A DNA stretch of 64,000 nucleotides from Nelumbo lutea (Eukaryota; Streptophyta; Magnoliopsida; Proteales; Nelumbonaceae): positions 1,114,728 through 1,178,727 of the forward strand of contig JAKGHH010000008.1 in assembly GCA_022828595.1 (NCBI GenBank). Reading direction: 5' to 3'. Each line of letters begins with the position of its first letter. Within the stretch, counting starts at the first letter, position 1. Below the pieces are notes generated by a model. It ran no database searches. It saw nothing but the letters and a program-made list of their open reading frames with translations, and had not been told where the DNA came from. A program made the position numbers and the translations under genes. Of this stretch, positions 23,621 through 33,413 are shown piece by piece.

Positions 23621-24721
23621 GCCTTAGAAGTGTTTGAAGAAATGCATGCATGGGGATTAGATTCTTGCTAGAGATAGAAGAACCGTCACTCATGCATAGG
23701 ATGAACATGCGCTTGAGAGAGGCTGTTCATGACCTTGGGGTTTCACCAAACCAAGGCTCAATCATGATTTATTCGAATGATCCAAATTGATAGATTGATG
23801 AATTCTGAGATTGACATTTACTGTTTACTCTTCTAACCTGATTTGAAGGCAATTGGGCCAATGATTTAGATAGATTTTAATTTAGGATTTTTTTAGCTTT
23901 CATTAAAGTTTTGATTTATTTGTTGATCAGATAAGAAGTGCTCAATTTAGTATTGGTAATTGTTTCCTAAATCCTCGTGGGAACGATACTTCACTCACTA
24001 CTTTATTACTTGAACGGCTAGTGCACTTGCTAGTGTCACAATGAGCCACACATCATATTCTCTCAAAGGCAAGATAAAACCAGATGGTGCAAAGTTTGCA
24101 TACCTTGTTGTTGGGGGTAGGGGGCCTTTTATAACCACTTCGCACACTCGCTTCGAGGCCTCTATCAGGTCGGGTATGATTACTTCTGTGTTTCTGCCAA
24201 TTCGGGTGTCATCCTTTCTGCTGGGACAGAACCGCCACTGCTCCTTGTCGGAGTCATCTCTGTAACTGGAGATGGTGGTGGCAGGTGGCCGTTTGAAATG
24301 CGATTGTCAAGCGTCAGATCCCAAGTCAGTCAGGTGCACCACCCCTGGATACGAACTTCCTCGGTGTCAAGCATGGTACGATTGTTCAGTTTGGCGTCTT
24401 GGAGGTGAAGTGCTGGAGTGGTGAGCGCGAGGTGGTCTTGAGTTCGGAGGTGTGTTCCGAACTGTCATAGGGCAGGCCAGTTCGGAGAGGTGTGTCCCGA
24501 ACTGCCATAGGGCAGGCCAGTTCGGGTTATTGCCCTTCGGGTTTGGCTCAAGGCCTAAGGGAGAGTTCAGGCTCCCAGTAGAGAGTTCGAACTGCTGGTA
24601 GGGAGTTTGGACCACTGGTTCCTCCCTTTGGTGCTCGTGCCTTGGGCGTGCTGTTGTGCCGAGCTGTTGCCTTTGCCACGTGTTGCGTAATTACGAGGTC
24701 GGGCGAAATCTTCCTTCATCA

Positions 24722-24738
24722 GTTGCCCCCCACTCCTC
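24722..24738 (-). other. Polypurine tract of the Tat element
   Basis: Read on the minus strand this is GAGGAGTGGGGGGCAAC, directly before the 3' LTR. That is the expected position and composition for plus-strand DNA priming. Confidence 0.8.
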
Positions 24739-25028
24739 ATGCTAAGGGTCTTGCCCTGGCGCGGGGAATTCGCGAGGTGTCAGGTGGATTTGTCCCGTAC
24801 TTCAAATCTTGATAGTGCGAGGTGCGTTGTCAAGGTTCTTTGGGTTTCTCGAGCGTCCAAAAGGTGGGAGACCCACCTACCTGCTTACAAATATTGACAG
24901 ATGTGGCGGTGCGCGCTTATTTCAAATTTCAAAAAGGCGTGCCACTGGGAGACGTGACAACGGGTCTTTTTCGATTTTGAAAAAACACGTCACTGCCGTT
25001 TGAAAGGCGAGGAGACATGCGCTGTGTT

Positions 25029-26790
25029 AGACAGTTTTGTATGCCCTTAGCTTCAATCAAAATGATATACTTTATAAGTTTATTGTAAATGAATAAAAGT
25101 GCATATTTGATTCATGTTCCCTTGGGTCGGTCTGGGGAGACCTATCCTGACAAGGCTGACACTGTGGTGCCACCAAATCGGTTGGGGTGGCTTGTCTCAG
25201 ATATCGGGGTGAGATCCTAGGCACATACAGTGTAGGATTAATTGAATCTTTGAACTGGCCCAGATTTCTAGTATTGCCCTGAACCTTGGAGATTGATGGG
25301 TAAAACTGGAAATTTACACCCGACCCCTAGACTCGATTATAATACTACACTAGGTGTCGGATTGGGTTCTCTTTGATGTACCAATCAGTGAGATCCTTAG
25401 CGGGGGTCAAAACCTGGGTATGTTGGGACAGTCTAAGTATTCATCTCAGTGGGTGATCATAGTGATAGGATCAGCCCCTTTGTCGAACAAAGGTAATGAT
25501 CGGGGATGCACTCTCACTGATGAAAACCAAGACTGCCGGCAGCCGATTTCAATCGTTGAAATTTGTTTTTGCAAAATATATTTTATATGAGATACAAAAG
25601 TATATATGTTATGGTTTCGAAATGATTTGCAAACGGTTTTAATTCCCGAGATCCATATAAGCAGAGAGTGCAACACTGTTCTTTACAGCCGAGGGAGAGG
25701 TCCTCTCTTGTCGGGGCAGTGTATGATCATTATGGGCTGAGAGGTTAAGTGTAAGACCATTGAGGATAATACCTGATGAGCTAATCTTGCATCTGCCCAC
25801 AGTCCCTGGGTGTTACAAGGTGGCTTGGCCCAGGGACCACTTAGGGTAAGTGTTGGGCCCATAGAGCCCATCTGATGGGTTTCAGAGGGTGCACTGTCCA
25901 TAATAGTGTATTCGGCCAGGCCTTGTAACAAAGGCTGGGCTGAACCCATGTGGCTGATGTGTAAATCAATGTTTGGGTCCCACGCCATACAAGGAAGCCC
26001 AACTGGGCAGTAGTTTGGAAGGATAATTGAATACATAACCTTAAATGGGCCTTAAGCCCATTTCGAACTGGGCTAATTTGATTAGTCACTTAAGGGGCGA
26101 ATTCTGAGATGGATCAGCTGATAGGATTGGGCCCAGACCCTATCCACTTAGAGAGTCCAAGATCTAGAAACCTCCTAATTAGATTAGGAGATGACTGATC
26201 TAATCTGCAGATAAGATAAGGGTTATCCCTTATCACTTAAAGGGACTTCTAATCCAAATATGCTTTGGGTTAGCAACTCCTAATGGGATTAGGAGCTGAT
26301 CCCTTTAAGTCTATAAAAGGAAGAGGGGGTGGCAGATTTTAGACATGCAATGCAATCCACAGATCCTTGTCTTCAGAGTTGAGATTACTAGAAGAGAGAA
26401 TTCTGCACCCTGCAAATACTCTCTTGCCGCCTCCTTCCTGCAGCCGCCGCCTCCAGCAGTTCGATCTCCAATTCTTGGGAGAAATCAAGATTTGATCTTG
26501 ATACCAATCTTTTGGAGAAAAGATTGGTGGGAGTTGTATTCACAAGCCGTCCAGTTGATTCTTGCGAAGGGTCAAGTTCTTTTGGAAGAACACTGCTGAT
26601 TCTGCTCCACCCTACACTGCGCCATCTTTAGTGGGAGTAGATTTTGGATCCTTCCTTGGGCGTGAACACCTCCATTGGGAGATACTACCTCTCTGTATCA
26701 GGTATTATCCCTCCCTAGTCCTTTTGGTTTAGATCTGGTTCAGTTTATGGTTCAAGAATGATCCTTGAAAATATGATTTTCTAAATAGGG
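25029..26790 (+). mobile_element. LTR-like insertion of about 1.7 kb inside the Tat element (boundaries uncertain)
   Basis: The composition and words of this block differ from the Tat flanks on both sides. It starts near TGTTAGACAG, is rich in TGGGCC and CCATGG-type words, and has a TATA box (CTATAAAAGG at 26311-26320) followed by a leader-like stretch. This fits a Copia-type LTR in plus orientation. No terminal CA or target duplication could be fixed, and no internal protein domain is present. It could instead be part of the Tat 3' non-coding region. Confidence 0.4.
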
Positions 26791-26902
26791 AATTCGATTC
26801 CGAGTTGAAGGGAGAGAAAAAAATTTTGAAATTAGCCCCCTTATTCCGCAATTTTTGGGCGTCCATGAGATGGATTTCCTATCCCTTCACGCTGGTCATT
26901 CT

Positions 26903-26998
26903 GTCAATTTCAGAAAGACGTGTATTGTCGTCTTGTCAGTTTCAGAAAGATGTGCGCCGGCGTTTCGTCAGTTTCAGAAAGACGTGCGCCAATCACGT
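26903..26998 (+). repeat. Three tandem 32-bp units before the antisense gene
   Basis: Units start at 26903, 26935 and 26967, each beginning GTCARTTTCAGAAAGAYGTG. They lie about 280-370 bases before the first ATG of the antisense gene, so they could belong to its promoter. Similar ACGTG words occur at 24940-25020. Confidence 0.75.
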
Positions 26999-27272
26999 CT
27001 CGGTCTCAGGGGACATGCGGTTAGCGTGAATGCGGGCCGTCGGATTGGCTCTGATCTGCACTGTTGGTTCTCAGTTACTATGGGTATAAATAGTAGGGGA
27101 CCCTAGTCGCTTTGTCACTTTTGCGTTTTGCTTCTTGAGCTCGCGCCCAAGTTTCAGCTCGCGTCCAGGCTTTTAGTTCGCGTTTAAGGTTTTTTGCTTG
27201 TTCCGGTTTCCGAAGTCTTGTTCAAACCTTTTTTCAAGTGAGTACTTTCCTAGAATCCACCTTTTCTCCTCT

Positions 27273-29232
27273 ATGTCTAGCTTGGATAGCTCAGACAGTT
27301 CTTCAAGTGGGTCAGATGTAGGTTCTACGAACCGAGTTGCATCCCTCGATGGCCTTAGCGAACCTGAGGTAGAACTTGAGGAAGAGTTTGAGCCCGTAGG
27401 TCGAGCCGCTTCGGGCAGTTTGGCGTCTACCTCTCATCGAGGTCGGATGTTAGACAGGTTTGGTCCTTTGACCATGACGCCTGAGGGGCTCCAATCCCTT
27501 ATTACCTATTACAACTTGCCTGGGGAGTACGCCTATTTTATTCCTTTGGGTAGCTTTCCTTGGGAACACGGTCCTGAAGAGATCATGATATTTCGAGAGC
27601 AGCTCGTTGCGGGGCTGTGACTGCCTTTCCACCCCCTTCTTGTCGATGTCATAAACCACTTCGGCATTACCGTCGGCCAGCTTCACCCGAACTCCATTCG
27701 TAACTTGGTGGGGACAATCTCCCTTTTTTGCGAGCAGGGTTTTCCTTTAGATTTGGAGATATTCTCCTCTATTTTAATGCTTAAGAAACAAGCGGGTCCT
27801 CTTCCCGGGAGTAGGCGGGCATATTACCTGTCTCCTCGCCCAGGTTTTAAGCTCTTGCACGAACTTCCCAACAAGGTCCCAGCGTGGAAGTGGGACTACT
27901 TCGGGGTGCGAAGTGTACAAGGGTGGCCTTTTCAGACTGGGTGGGGGATGACCACCCCTGACTCCGGTGTCACACTTGATAAAGAGATGGTGAAGGGCCT
28001 CCGACAATGGGCATGGCTAGGGCTAAAATGCCATCAGTACCTGACGGAGGCCAAGCTTATGGCGATCGTCCTGAGTTTAGGTAGGTTCCTTGCTCAGAGT
28101 TTTTCTTGTTTCGCTTTGTTCTTTCGTTTTTTCTGATGCCGAACTCTTTTTTGTAGGTGTGATGGACTAAGAGAGGACTCGCGGTGGGCACCTGTTCCAA
28201 GGCATGAAGAGGAGGAAGCGGGTCGCCAAGCGAACTCGTACTGAGCTGCCCCAGGATGCGGAGCCTCATGTTCCAGACTACACGTTAGAGGATCTGCCTA
28301 GGGAGCCCGAGGTGGCTCCTTCAATGCAAGAAGCGGCAGGGGCCCCTTATGCCGAGACTACTCACACGGGGGCTCCCGCCTACTCTAGAGCTCCCACTTA
28401 CTCTGGGTCTGCTCATACGCGAGCTGGGCCCTCAGGCTCGGGAACTCAAGGGGAATTCAGGAGTGTGCTGTCGCCGAACTACGCTCTTCAGAAGAGTAGG
28501 GAGGCAACCTTCCCTGAGGAGATCGCGGCCTGGACTGATCTTCCTTTGAACCAGATCGCCTGTCATGCTGCTACTCATGCTATGGTGGTGAGTCAAATTT
28601 CTTGTCGGGCTTTTATTTTTTATCCCTCTTGTTGTCGTTTTCTTAATCACGTGTTCTTTCCTTTTGGTAGGTGAACTCTTCTATTCATGCCTTGGCGGCC
28701 CAGGTGGAGAGGAGCTCGAGGCAGGCACGAGCTGCCAAAGAGGCTTTTCGTGCCGCCGAGGCGACTACTCAAGCTGCTGAGGCGGCTGCTCATACTGCTG
28801 AGGAGGCAGCTCACGTTGCTATGGCCAGGCAGGCGAGGTCTCAGAGGGATGCCAAGGCCATGGGGGTGGTTGTGAAGCACATGGCGGACCTGAGGCTGGA
28901 TCTGCAGCATCAGGTTGAATACCTTCAGGAGGACATAAGGGAGAGAATAGATCTTTTCCCAAGGCATCGAAGATGCCAAGAAGAAGGTCGTTGATGAGTA
29001 CATCGCCTCGCTGCACTTTGATGACCTGATGGTGGACTCGTACAGAAGGGGATTTAAACTGATCCGGTGGATGATCAGGAACACATACACCAAGCTCGAT
29101 ATTAGTGCCATATCCACTTAGCGCATAACTCAGGAGATGGCCAACGTTGTTGATGGCGAGCCAGATTCCGAGGGCAAGGCAAGACCTTCGAGTGTGCCTT
29201 CTGATGATGAAGAAGTAGCTCCAGGCTTGTGA
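27273..29232 (+). pseudogene. Antisense accessory gene of the Tat element ('putative gypsy type transposon' family)
   Basis: The gene runs opposite to gag-pol, between pol and the 3' LTR. Exon 1 (27273-28080) starts MSSLDSSDSSSSG and contains FGPLTMTPEGLQSLI, YAYFIPLG and LPFHPLLVDVINHFGI, then QLHPNSIRNLVG and AYYLSPRPGFKLL. This is the plant domain annotated in Pfam as 'putative gypsy type transposon' (Transposase_28). Introns 28081-28156 and 28588-28670 are GT-AG and keep phase. Exon 3 from 28671 encodes an alanine-rich coiled coil (AAEATTQAAEAAAHTAEEAA). Defects are an in-frame TGA at about 27618, a TAA near 28168, a frameshift near 28970 and a TAG near 29119. Extra antisense genes are reported for some Tat elements; their function is unknown. 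Confidence 0.8.
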
Positions 29233-29535
29233 AAATGAAAATATATATATATTATCAAATGTACGCTTCATTGTCTTGTAATGGAATGACTTTTCTTTTG
29301 GTTAAGGATTGGTTGTTCTTTCTCCCGAACTAACCGTATTTGTCAAATTGACCATATGCCTGATTTGTTTTCCTTGCCCGGGTCACTGCACTCGCGCGAC
29401 CTGTTTCGATGTTTAATACTTCGCTTCGCCTGAGTCTGGCTGACTTCTTTTCTTGTCTATGCCGAGGTTCCTTCATTAGCTTGGCATCCTAGCCCTTAGG
29501 CTCTGGTAGCGATTTCGTCTACTTCGCTTGGTGGT

Positions 29536-30650
29536 CTATAGGTAGTATTGCCTTAAGTTGACGATGTTCCACGCTCGGGGTACTTGTTTGCCTTCTAAGG
29601 TTTCGAGCTCGTATGCCCCCTCAAGCGCTCTCTTTACTCTATAGGGTCCTTCCCAATTCGATCCAAGTTTGCCCACGCCGGGTTCGTGCACCATAATCTT
29701 ACGGAGAACCAGGTCGCCGACTCGGAAGTTCCGCTTTTTTACTCTAGCGTTCTAGTACTGAGCTACTTTCTGCTGGTAGGCCGCTGTCCGAATGTGCACG
29801 AGGTCTCTTATCTCATCCAGTAGGTCGAGGTTGGTACATAACTCATCTCCGTTTGTCTGATCGTCATATGCTTCTAGTCGCAGTGTAGGTATTTCGATTT
29901 CCGTTGGGATTACCGCTTCAGTGCCGTAGGTGAGGTTAAAGGGGGTCTCTCCCGTGGCGGTTTTTTCTGTAGTTCGGTGAACCCATAGAACAGTTGGTAG
30001 CTCGTCTGCCCACAACCCTTTAGCTCGGTCTAGTCGTGCTTTCAGACCACGGAGGATGGCTCTGCTCATTACTTTTGTCTGATCGTTTACCTATGGGTGT
30101 GCGACCGATGTGAAGTTTTGACGAATTCCCATATTTTGGCACCATTCTTGGAACTTGATATCCTTGAACTATTTTTCGTTGTCAGAGATCAGTACCCGAG
30201 GTAGCCCGAAGTGACATACTATGCTCTTCCAAAAGAAGTTCTGTATGTTTCGGGCTGTAACTGTTGTCAGAGGTTCAGCTTCTATCTATTTTGTGAAATA
30301 ATCTACTGCCACCACCAGGAACTTTCTCCCACCTATTGCTGGTGGGAATGGCCCCAGGAGGTCGATGCCCCATTGCACAAAGGGCCATGGGCTGGTGAGG
30401 TATTTGAGTCGGAAGCAGGCTGATGGTGGAAATTGGGTGCTTCTGACACTTATCGCATTTTCTAGCGAGCTCGACGGCTTCTGCCTTCATCGTTGGCCAG
30501 TAATATCCTTGTCGAAGTGCCTTTTGGCCGAGGGCTCTGCCCCCTACGTGTCCGCCACAGAGTCCTTCATGAGTGTCGCAGAGTACGAGCTCGGCTTCGG
30601 CAAGTCGCAAGCTACGCAGGTAAGGGAGCGTGAAGGACCGTAGGTACAAC
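29536..30650 (-). pseudogene. Tat integrase region (HHCC finger, core, carboxyl end)
   Basis: At 30650-30460 the minus strand shows the zinc-binding pattern HEGLCGGHVG, then QGYYWPTM and ARKCDKCQKH. After several frameshifts the frame 30069-29752 has the late core (GLWADELPTVLWVHRTT and GETPFNLTYG). An in-frame TAG at 29752 is followed by a readable end (RVGDLVLRKI, NWEGPYRV) to a stop at 29536-29538. Integrase would insert the DNA copy into the chromosome; here it cannot be made intact. Confidence 0.8.
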
Positions 30651-30757
30651 CGTTCGTCTATTATGACGTATTTGGCTGCCTGGAACTACACCCTCTTGGC
30701 TGCATTGCGATCCGCAGGGAGAGTTCCGTCTAGCAAGAAGCTTGTGAGTGGGTCGGT

Positions 30758-31250
30758 CTAGCTCGGCTCTACTTCAAGGACGGGAGCGACCTCCTCTGCC
30801 CCACCGAGAATGCTAGGCCGAGGTAAGTCCTCTATGTACACGGTTCTCATGGCGTTGTGACTCATGCTGGCTAGCCGGGACAGGGCGTCAGCCTCAGTGT
30901 TCTCTAACCTCAGGATTTGCCTGATGAAGTGTGGCTGGAAGTTGAGCAGGGCCTCCTTTACTTTTTCCAAGTATGCGATCATGGAGAGGTCGTGTGCTTC
31001 GTATTCACCTGTAACCTGGTTGACCCCGAGCTGGGAATCGCTACAGATAACTATGTGCTTCACTCTTACCTTTTGTGCTAGGTTCAGCCCAGCTATCAGT
31101 GCCCCGTCCCCTGCCTCGTTGTTGGATGTCGTGAACTCAAAGCGTAGTGCGTATTCCAATTTCGTGCCACTCGGGCCACATAGGACTATTCTAGCCCCAC
31201 TGCCCTGCTGGTTCGAAGAGCCATTACGTGAAAGATTCAGGGCTCCTCGT
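30758..31250 (-). pseudogene. Second (archaeal-type) RNase H domain of the Tat element
   Basis: The frame 31159-30758 carries EYALRFEFTTSNNEAG, then VICSDSQLGVNQVTGEYEA and LRLENTEADALSRLAS, the hallmark of the extra RNase H found in Tat elements. The opening strand, in another frame near 31205-31230, reads NGSSNQQGSGARIVL where the family has DGSS. The usual NNEAEYEA reads NNEAGDGA here. So two of the acidic metal-binding residues appear lost, while SDSQ and EADALSRL remain. Confidence 0.8.
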
Positions 31251-32943
31251 CCCAGTTCGCATTTGGCATAACCATGAGAGATGTCACACAGGATGCTACT
31301 TCATGGGGTTCAGAATCTACCGGCTTGGGAGCTCCGGGTTCACCCGAACTGGGGATCTCGGGCTCAATCGGCCCAGGGGCTTCGAGGCTGAATGTGCACT
31401 CGGCGATAAAATCTTCTAAGGCTTGGGCCTTAATGGCAGTTCGTGGCTTGTACTGGAGGTCATACTCACTGAGCTCGATGGCCCACTTCGTTAGTTGACC
31501 GGAAACCTCGGGCTTGAGTAAGACTTGCCTCAGAGGTTTGTTAGTCAAGACGATGACGGTGTGAGCCTGGAAGTATGGGCAGAGCTTCTGAGCTGCAATT
31601 ACGAGTGAGTATGCTAGTTTTTCTATATGCGGGTATCTCGTCTCAGCTCCCTGCAGAATTTTACTAACATAATAGATGGGCCACTGGACCCGATCTACTT
31701 CTTTTATTAGCACTGAACTGACCACCTCGTTGCTCGCTGAGAGGTACAGTTCTAAGACTTCACCTTCCTCGGGCCTGGCTAAGGTTGGCACAGTGGCGAG
31801 GTAGCTTTTTAGCTCGTCGAACGCGAGCTGGCAGTTTCAGGTCCATTCGAACCCTTTGCCTTTGATCGCCTTAAAGAAAGGGAGACAGTGGTTTGCCGAT
31901 TTGGACATGAAGTGGCTCAGAGAGGCTATGTGGCCATTTAGCCTCTGAACCTCTTTTACTTTTCGGGGTGGTCTCATATCTAGGATGGTCTTTATCTTGT
32001 CCGGGTTGGCCTCAATACCGCGCCGGTTGACAATGTACCCTAGGAACTTCCCCGAGGTGACACCGAAGACACATTTGTTGGGGTTCAGTTTCATGCTAAA
32101 TTGACGCAGAATTTGGAAGACAAAATCTAAGTCTTGTATTAATTCCTGTGAGAACTGCGTCTTGACGACCATGTCGTCTACATAACATTCTATTTTTGTG
32201 CCAATTAAGGGCCGAAAAATCTTATTTACAAGTCTTTGGAAGGTTGCCCCAGCATTCTTTAGTCTGGAGGGCATGACCTTGTAACAGTACAGGCCGAACT
32301 CGGTTATGAAGCTAGTTTTTTCCTCATCGGACTGGTCCATCCCGATTTGGTTGTAGCCTGAGTAGGCGTCCAAGAAGCTTAGCAGCTCATGTCCCGAGGT
32401 CGCGTCCACTAGGCGGTCAATTCGGGGTAGGGGCAAGCAGTCTTTTGGGCAAGCTCGGTTAAGGTCGATGTAGTCGACGCACATGTGCCACTTGTCGTTT
32501 GCCTTTTTCACAAGCAATGGGTTGGCTACCCAGCTCGGGTAATGAACTTCCCTTATGAAGTCCGCTGCGATGAGCTTTTTGACCTCTTCGTCGACCGCCC
32601 TCCAGTGCTTTGGTGCTAAGTTGCATTTCTTCTGTCTAATGGGTTTGACTATAGGGTCAGCGTTAAGTTTGTGAGTTATAAGGCCAGGGTCAATACCGTG
32701 CATATCGGCCACGGACCATGCAAAAATATTTAAATTTTGAAGTAAGAAACTCACTAGTTCGGTTCGTAGAGGCTCTTTGACGGAAGCATCGATTTGTAGC
32801 GTTCGAGCCGGATCTATAGCCGAGGTCGGGATCGTGATCGTTTCTTCTATGGCGAAGCTCGTTCCTTGCCCTACTCCGTAGGCCGCTCTAGTTTGAGGTC
32901 GTCGGCTGCCTTGGCTTTTCCCTTCAGGGCGGCAACATAACAC
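31237..32943 (-). pseudogene. Tat reverse transcriptase and first RNase H
   Basis: The frame 32943-31837 holds a nearly complete RT: KKLIAADFIREVHYPSW, then CVDYIDLNRACPKD, FLDAYSGYNQI and the catalytic YVDD near 32175. A TGA at 31837-31839 interrupts, in frame, before the RNase H section 31791-31237 (LELYLSASNEVVSSVL, RYPHIEKLAYSLVIAA, LTKWAIELSEYDLQY). The tail after this is the linker to the second RNase H. The family makes gag-pol as a polyprotein cleaved by the element's protease. Confidence 0.85.
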
Positions 32944-33400
32944 TTGCGGGACTCAAGCTGGTCGCCCCACGCTACCCCCACACCGAAGTCCGTGGGGAAC
33001 TTCATTGCCAGATAGTAGGTGGAAACCACTACCCGCAGAATATGTGTAATTGGCCGCCCTATTATGGCATTGTATGGGGAGGGGGTCGCGACCACCAGGA
33101 AATCGTGGTTGAGTCTGACCGTGCAAGGCCATGTGCTGACTTCCACAGGTACTGTTATATTCTGGAGGGGCCTGACTTCCTCTCTGCTGAAGCCCACAAG
33201 AGGAGTGTTTGCGGGCTTCAACTCGCTTCTCTGCAACTGTAGCTGGTCCGTCAAACTGCCTGAGTCCACAAGTATGCGCCGGACTTCGAAGTCGCTGATC
33301 CTTAGTTTTATGACGGGCGCGTCATCGTGGGGATAGTGGACACCTCGCGCGTTGTCTTCCGTGAAAAAGATCGGTTCTTCTGTCTTCGGCCTCTTTGGAG
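32871..33400 (-). pseudogene. Tat retropepsin-like protease
   Basis: The frame 33269-32871 begins with the active-site DSGS and continues with PLVGFSREEV and SPYNAIIGRP, the flap and the IGRP end of plant Gypsy proteases. It overlaps the RT frame in a different phase near 32871-32943, which marks a frameshift in this copy. Confidence 0.75.
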
Positions 33401-33413
33401 GGTTCTGTTCTTC

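Larger units (their letters stand above)
22537..24055 (+). mobile_element. Solo LTR (1519 bp) nested in the Tat LTR
   Basis: It starts TGATGAAC and ends CACATCA, with the 5-bp duplication TATTC on both sides (22532-22536 and 24056-24060). The intact LTR elsewhere in the window has the unoccupied site. It carries a TATA box (CTATATAAG at 23012-23020). Near its end is the stretch CGTGGGAACGATACTTCA followed by GTGCACTTGC, a pattern I associate with Gypsy LTR ends. Only one LTR is present, so the internal part was lost by LTR-LTR recombination. The lineage is an inference. Confidence 0.85.
22399..24721 (-). repeat. 3' LTR of the Tat element, split by a nested solo LTR
   Basis: Bases 22399-22536 and 24061-24721 together match the intact right LTR at 35398-36195. 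The break comes exactly after GTTAGTATTC. The LTR contains, on the minus strand, a TATAAAAGG box at about 24125-24134, also present in the other LTR at 35601-35610. Confidence 0.9.

Noticed and set aside
28647..29271. Minus-strand frames of 150-156 codons opposite the antisense gene
   Set aside because: They are complementary to the alanine-rich coiled-coil exon, which explains their length; no family match.
29752..31791. Several long plus-strand frames (for example 30365-30643 and 30864-31271)
   Set aside because: They are antisense shadows of the GC-rich Tat pol gene and show no domain of their own.
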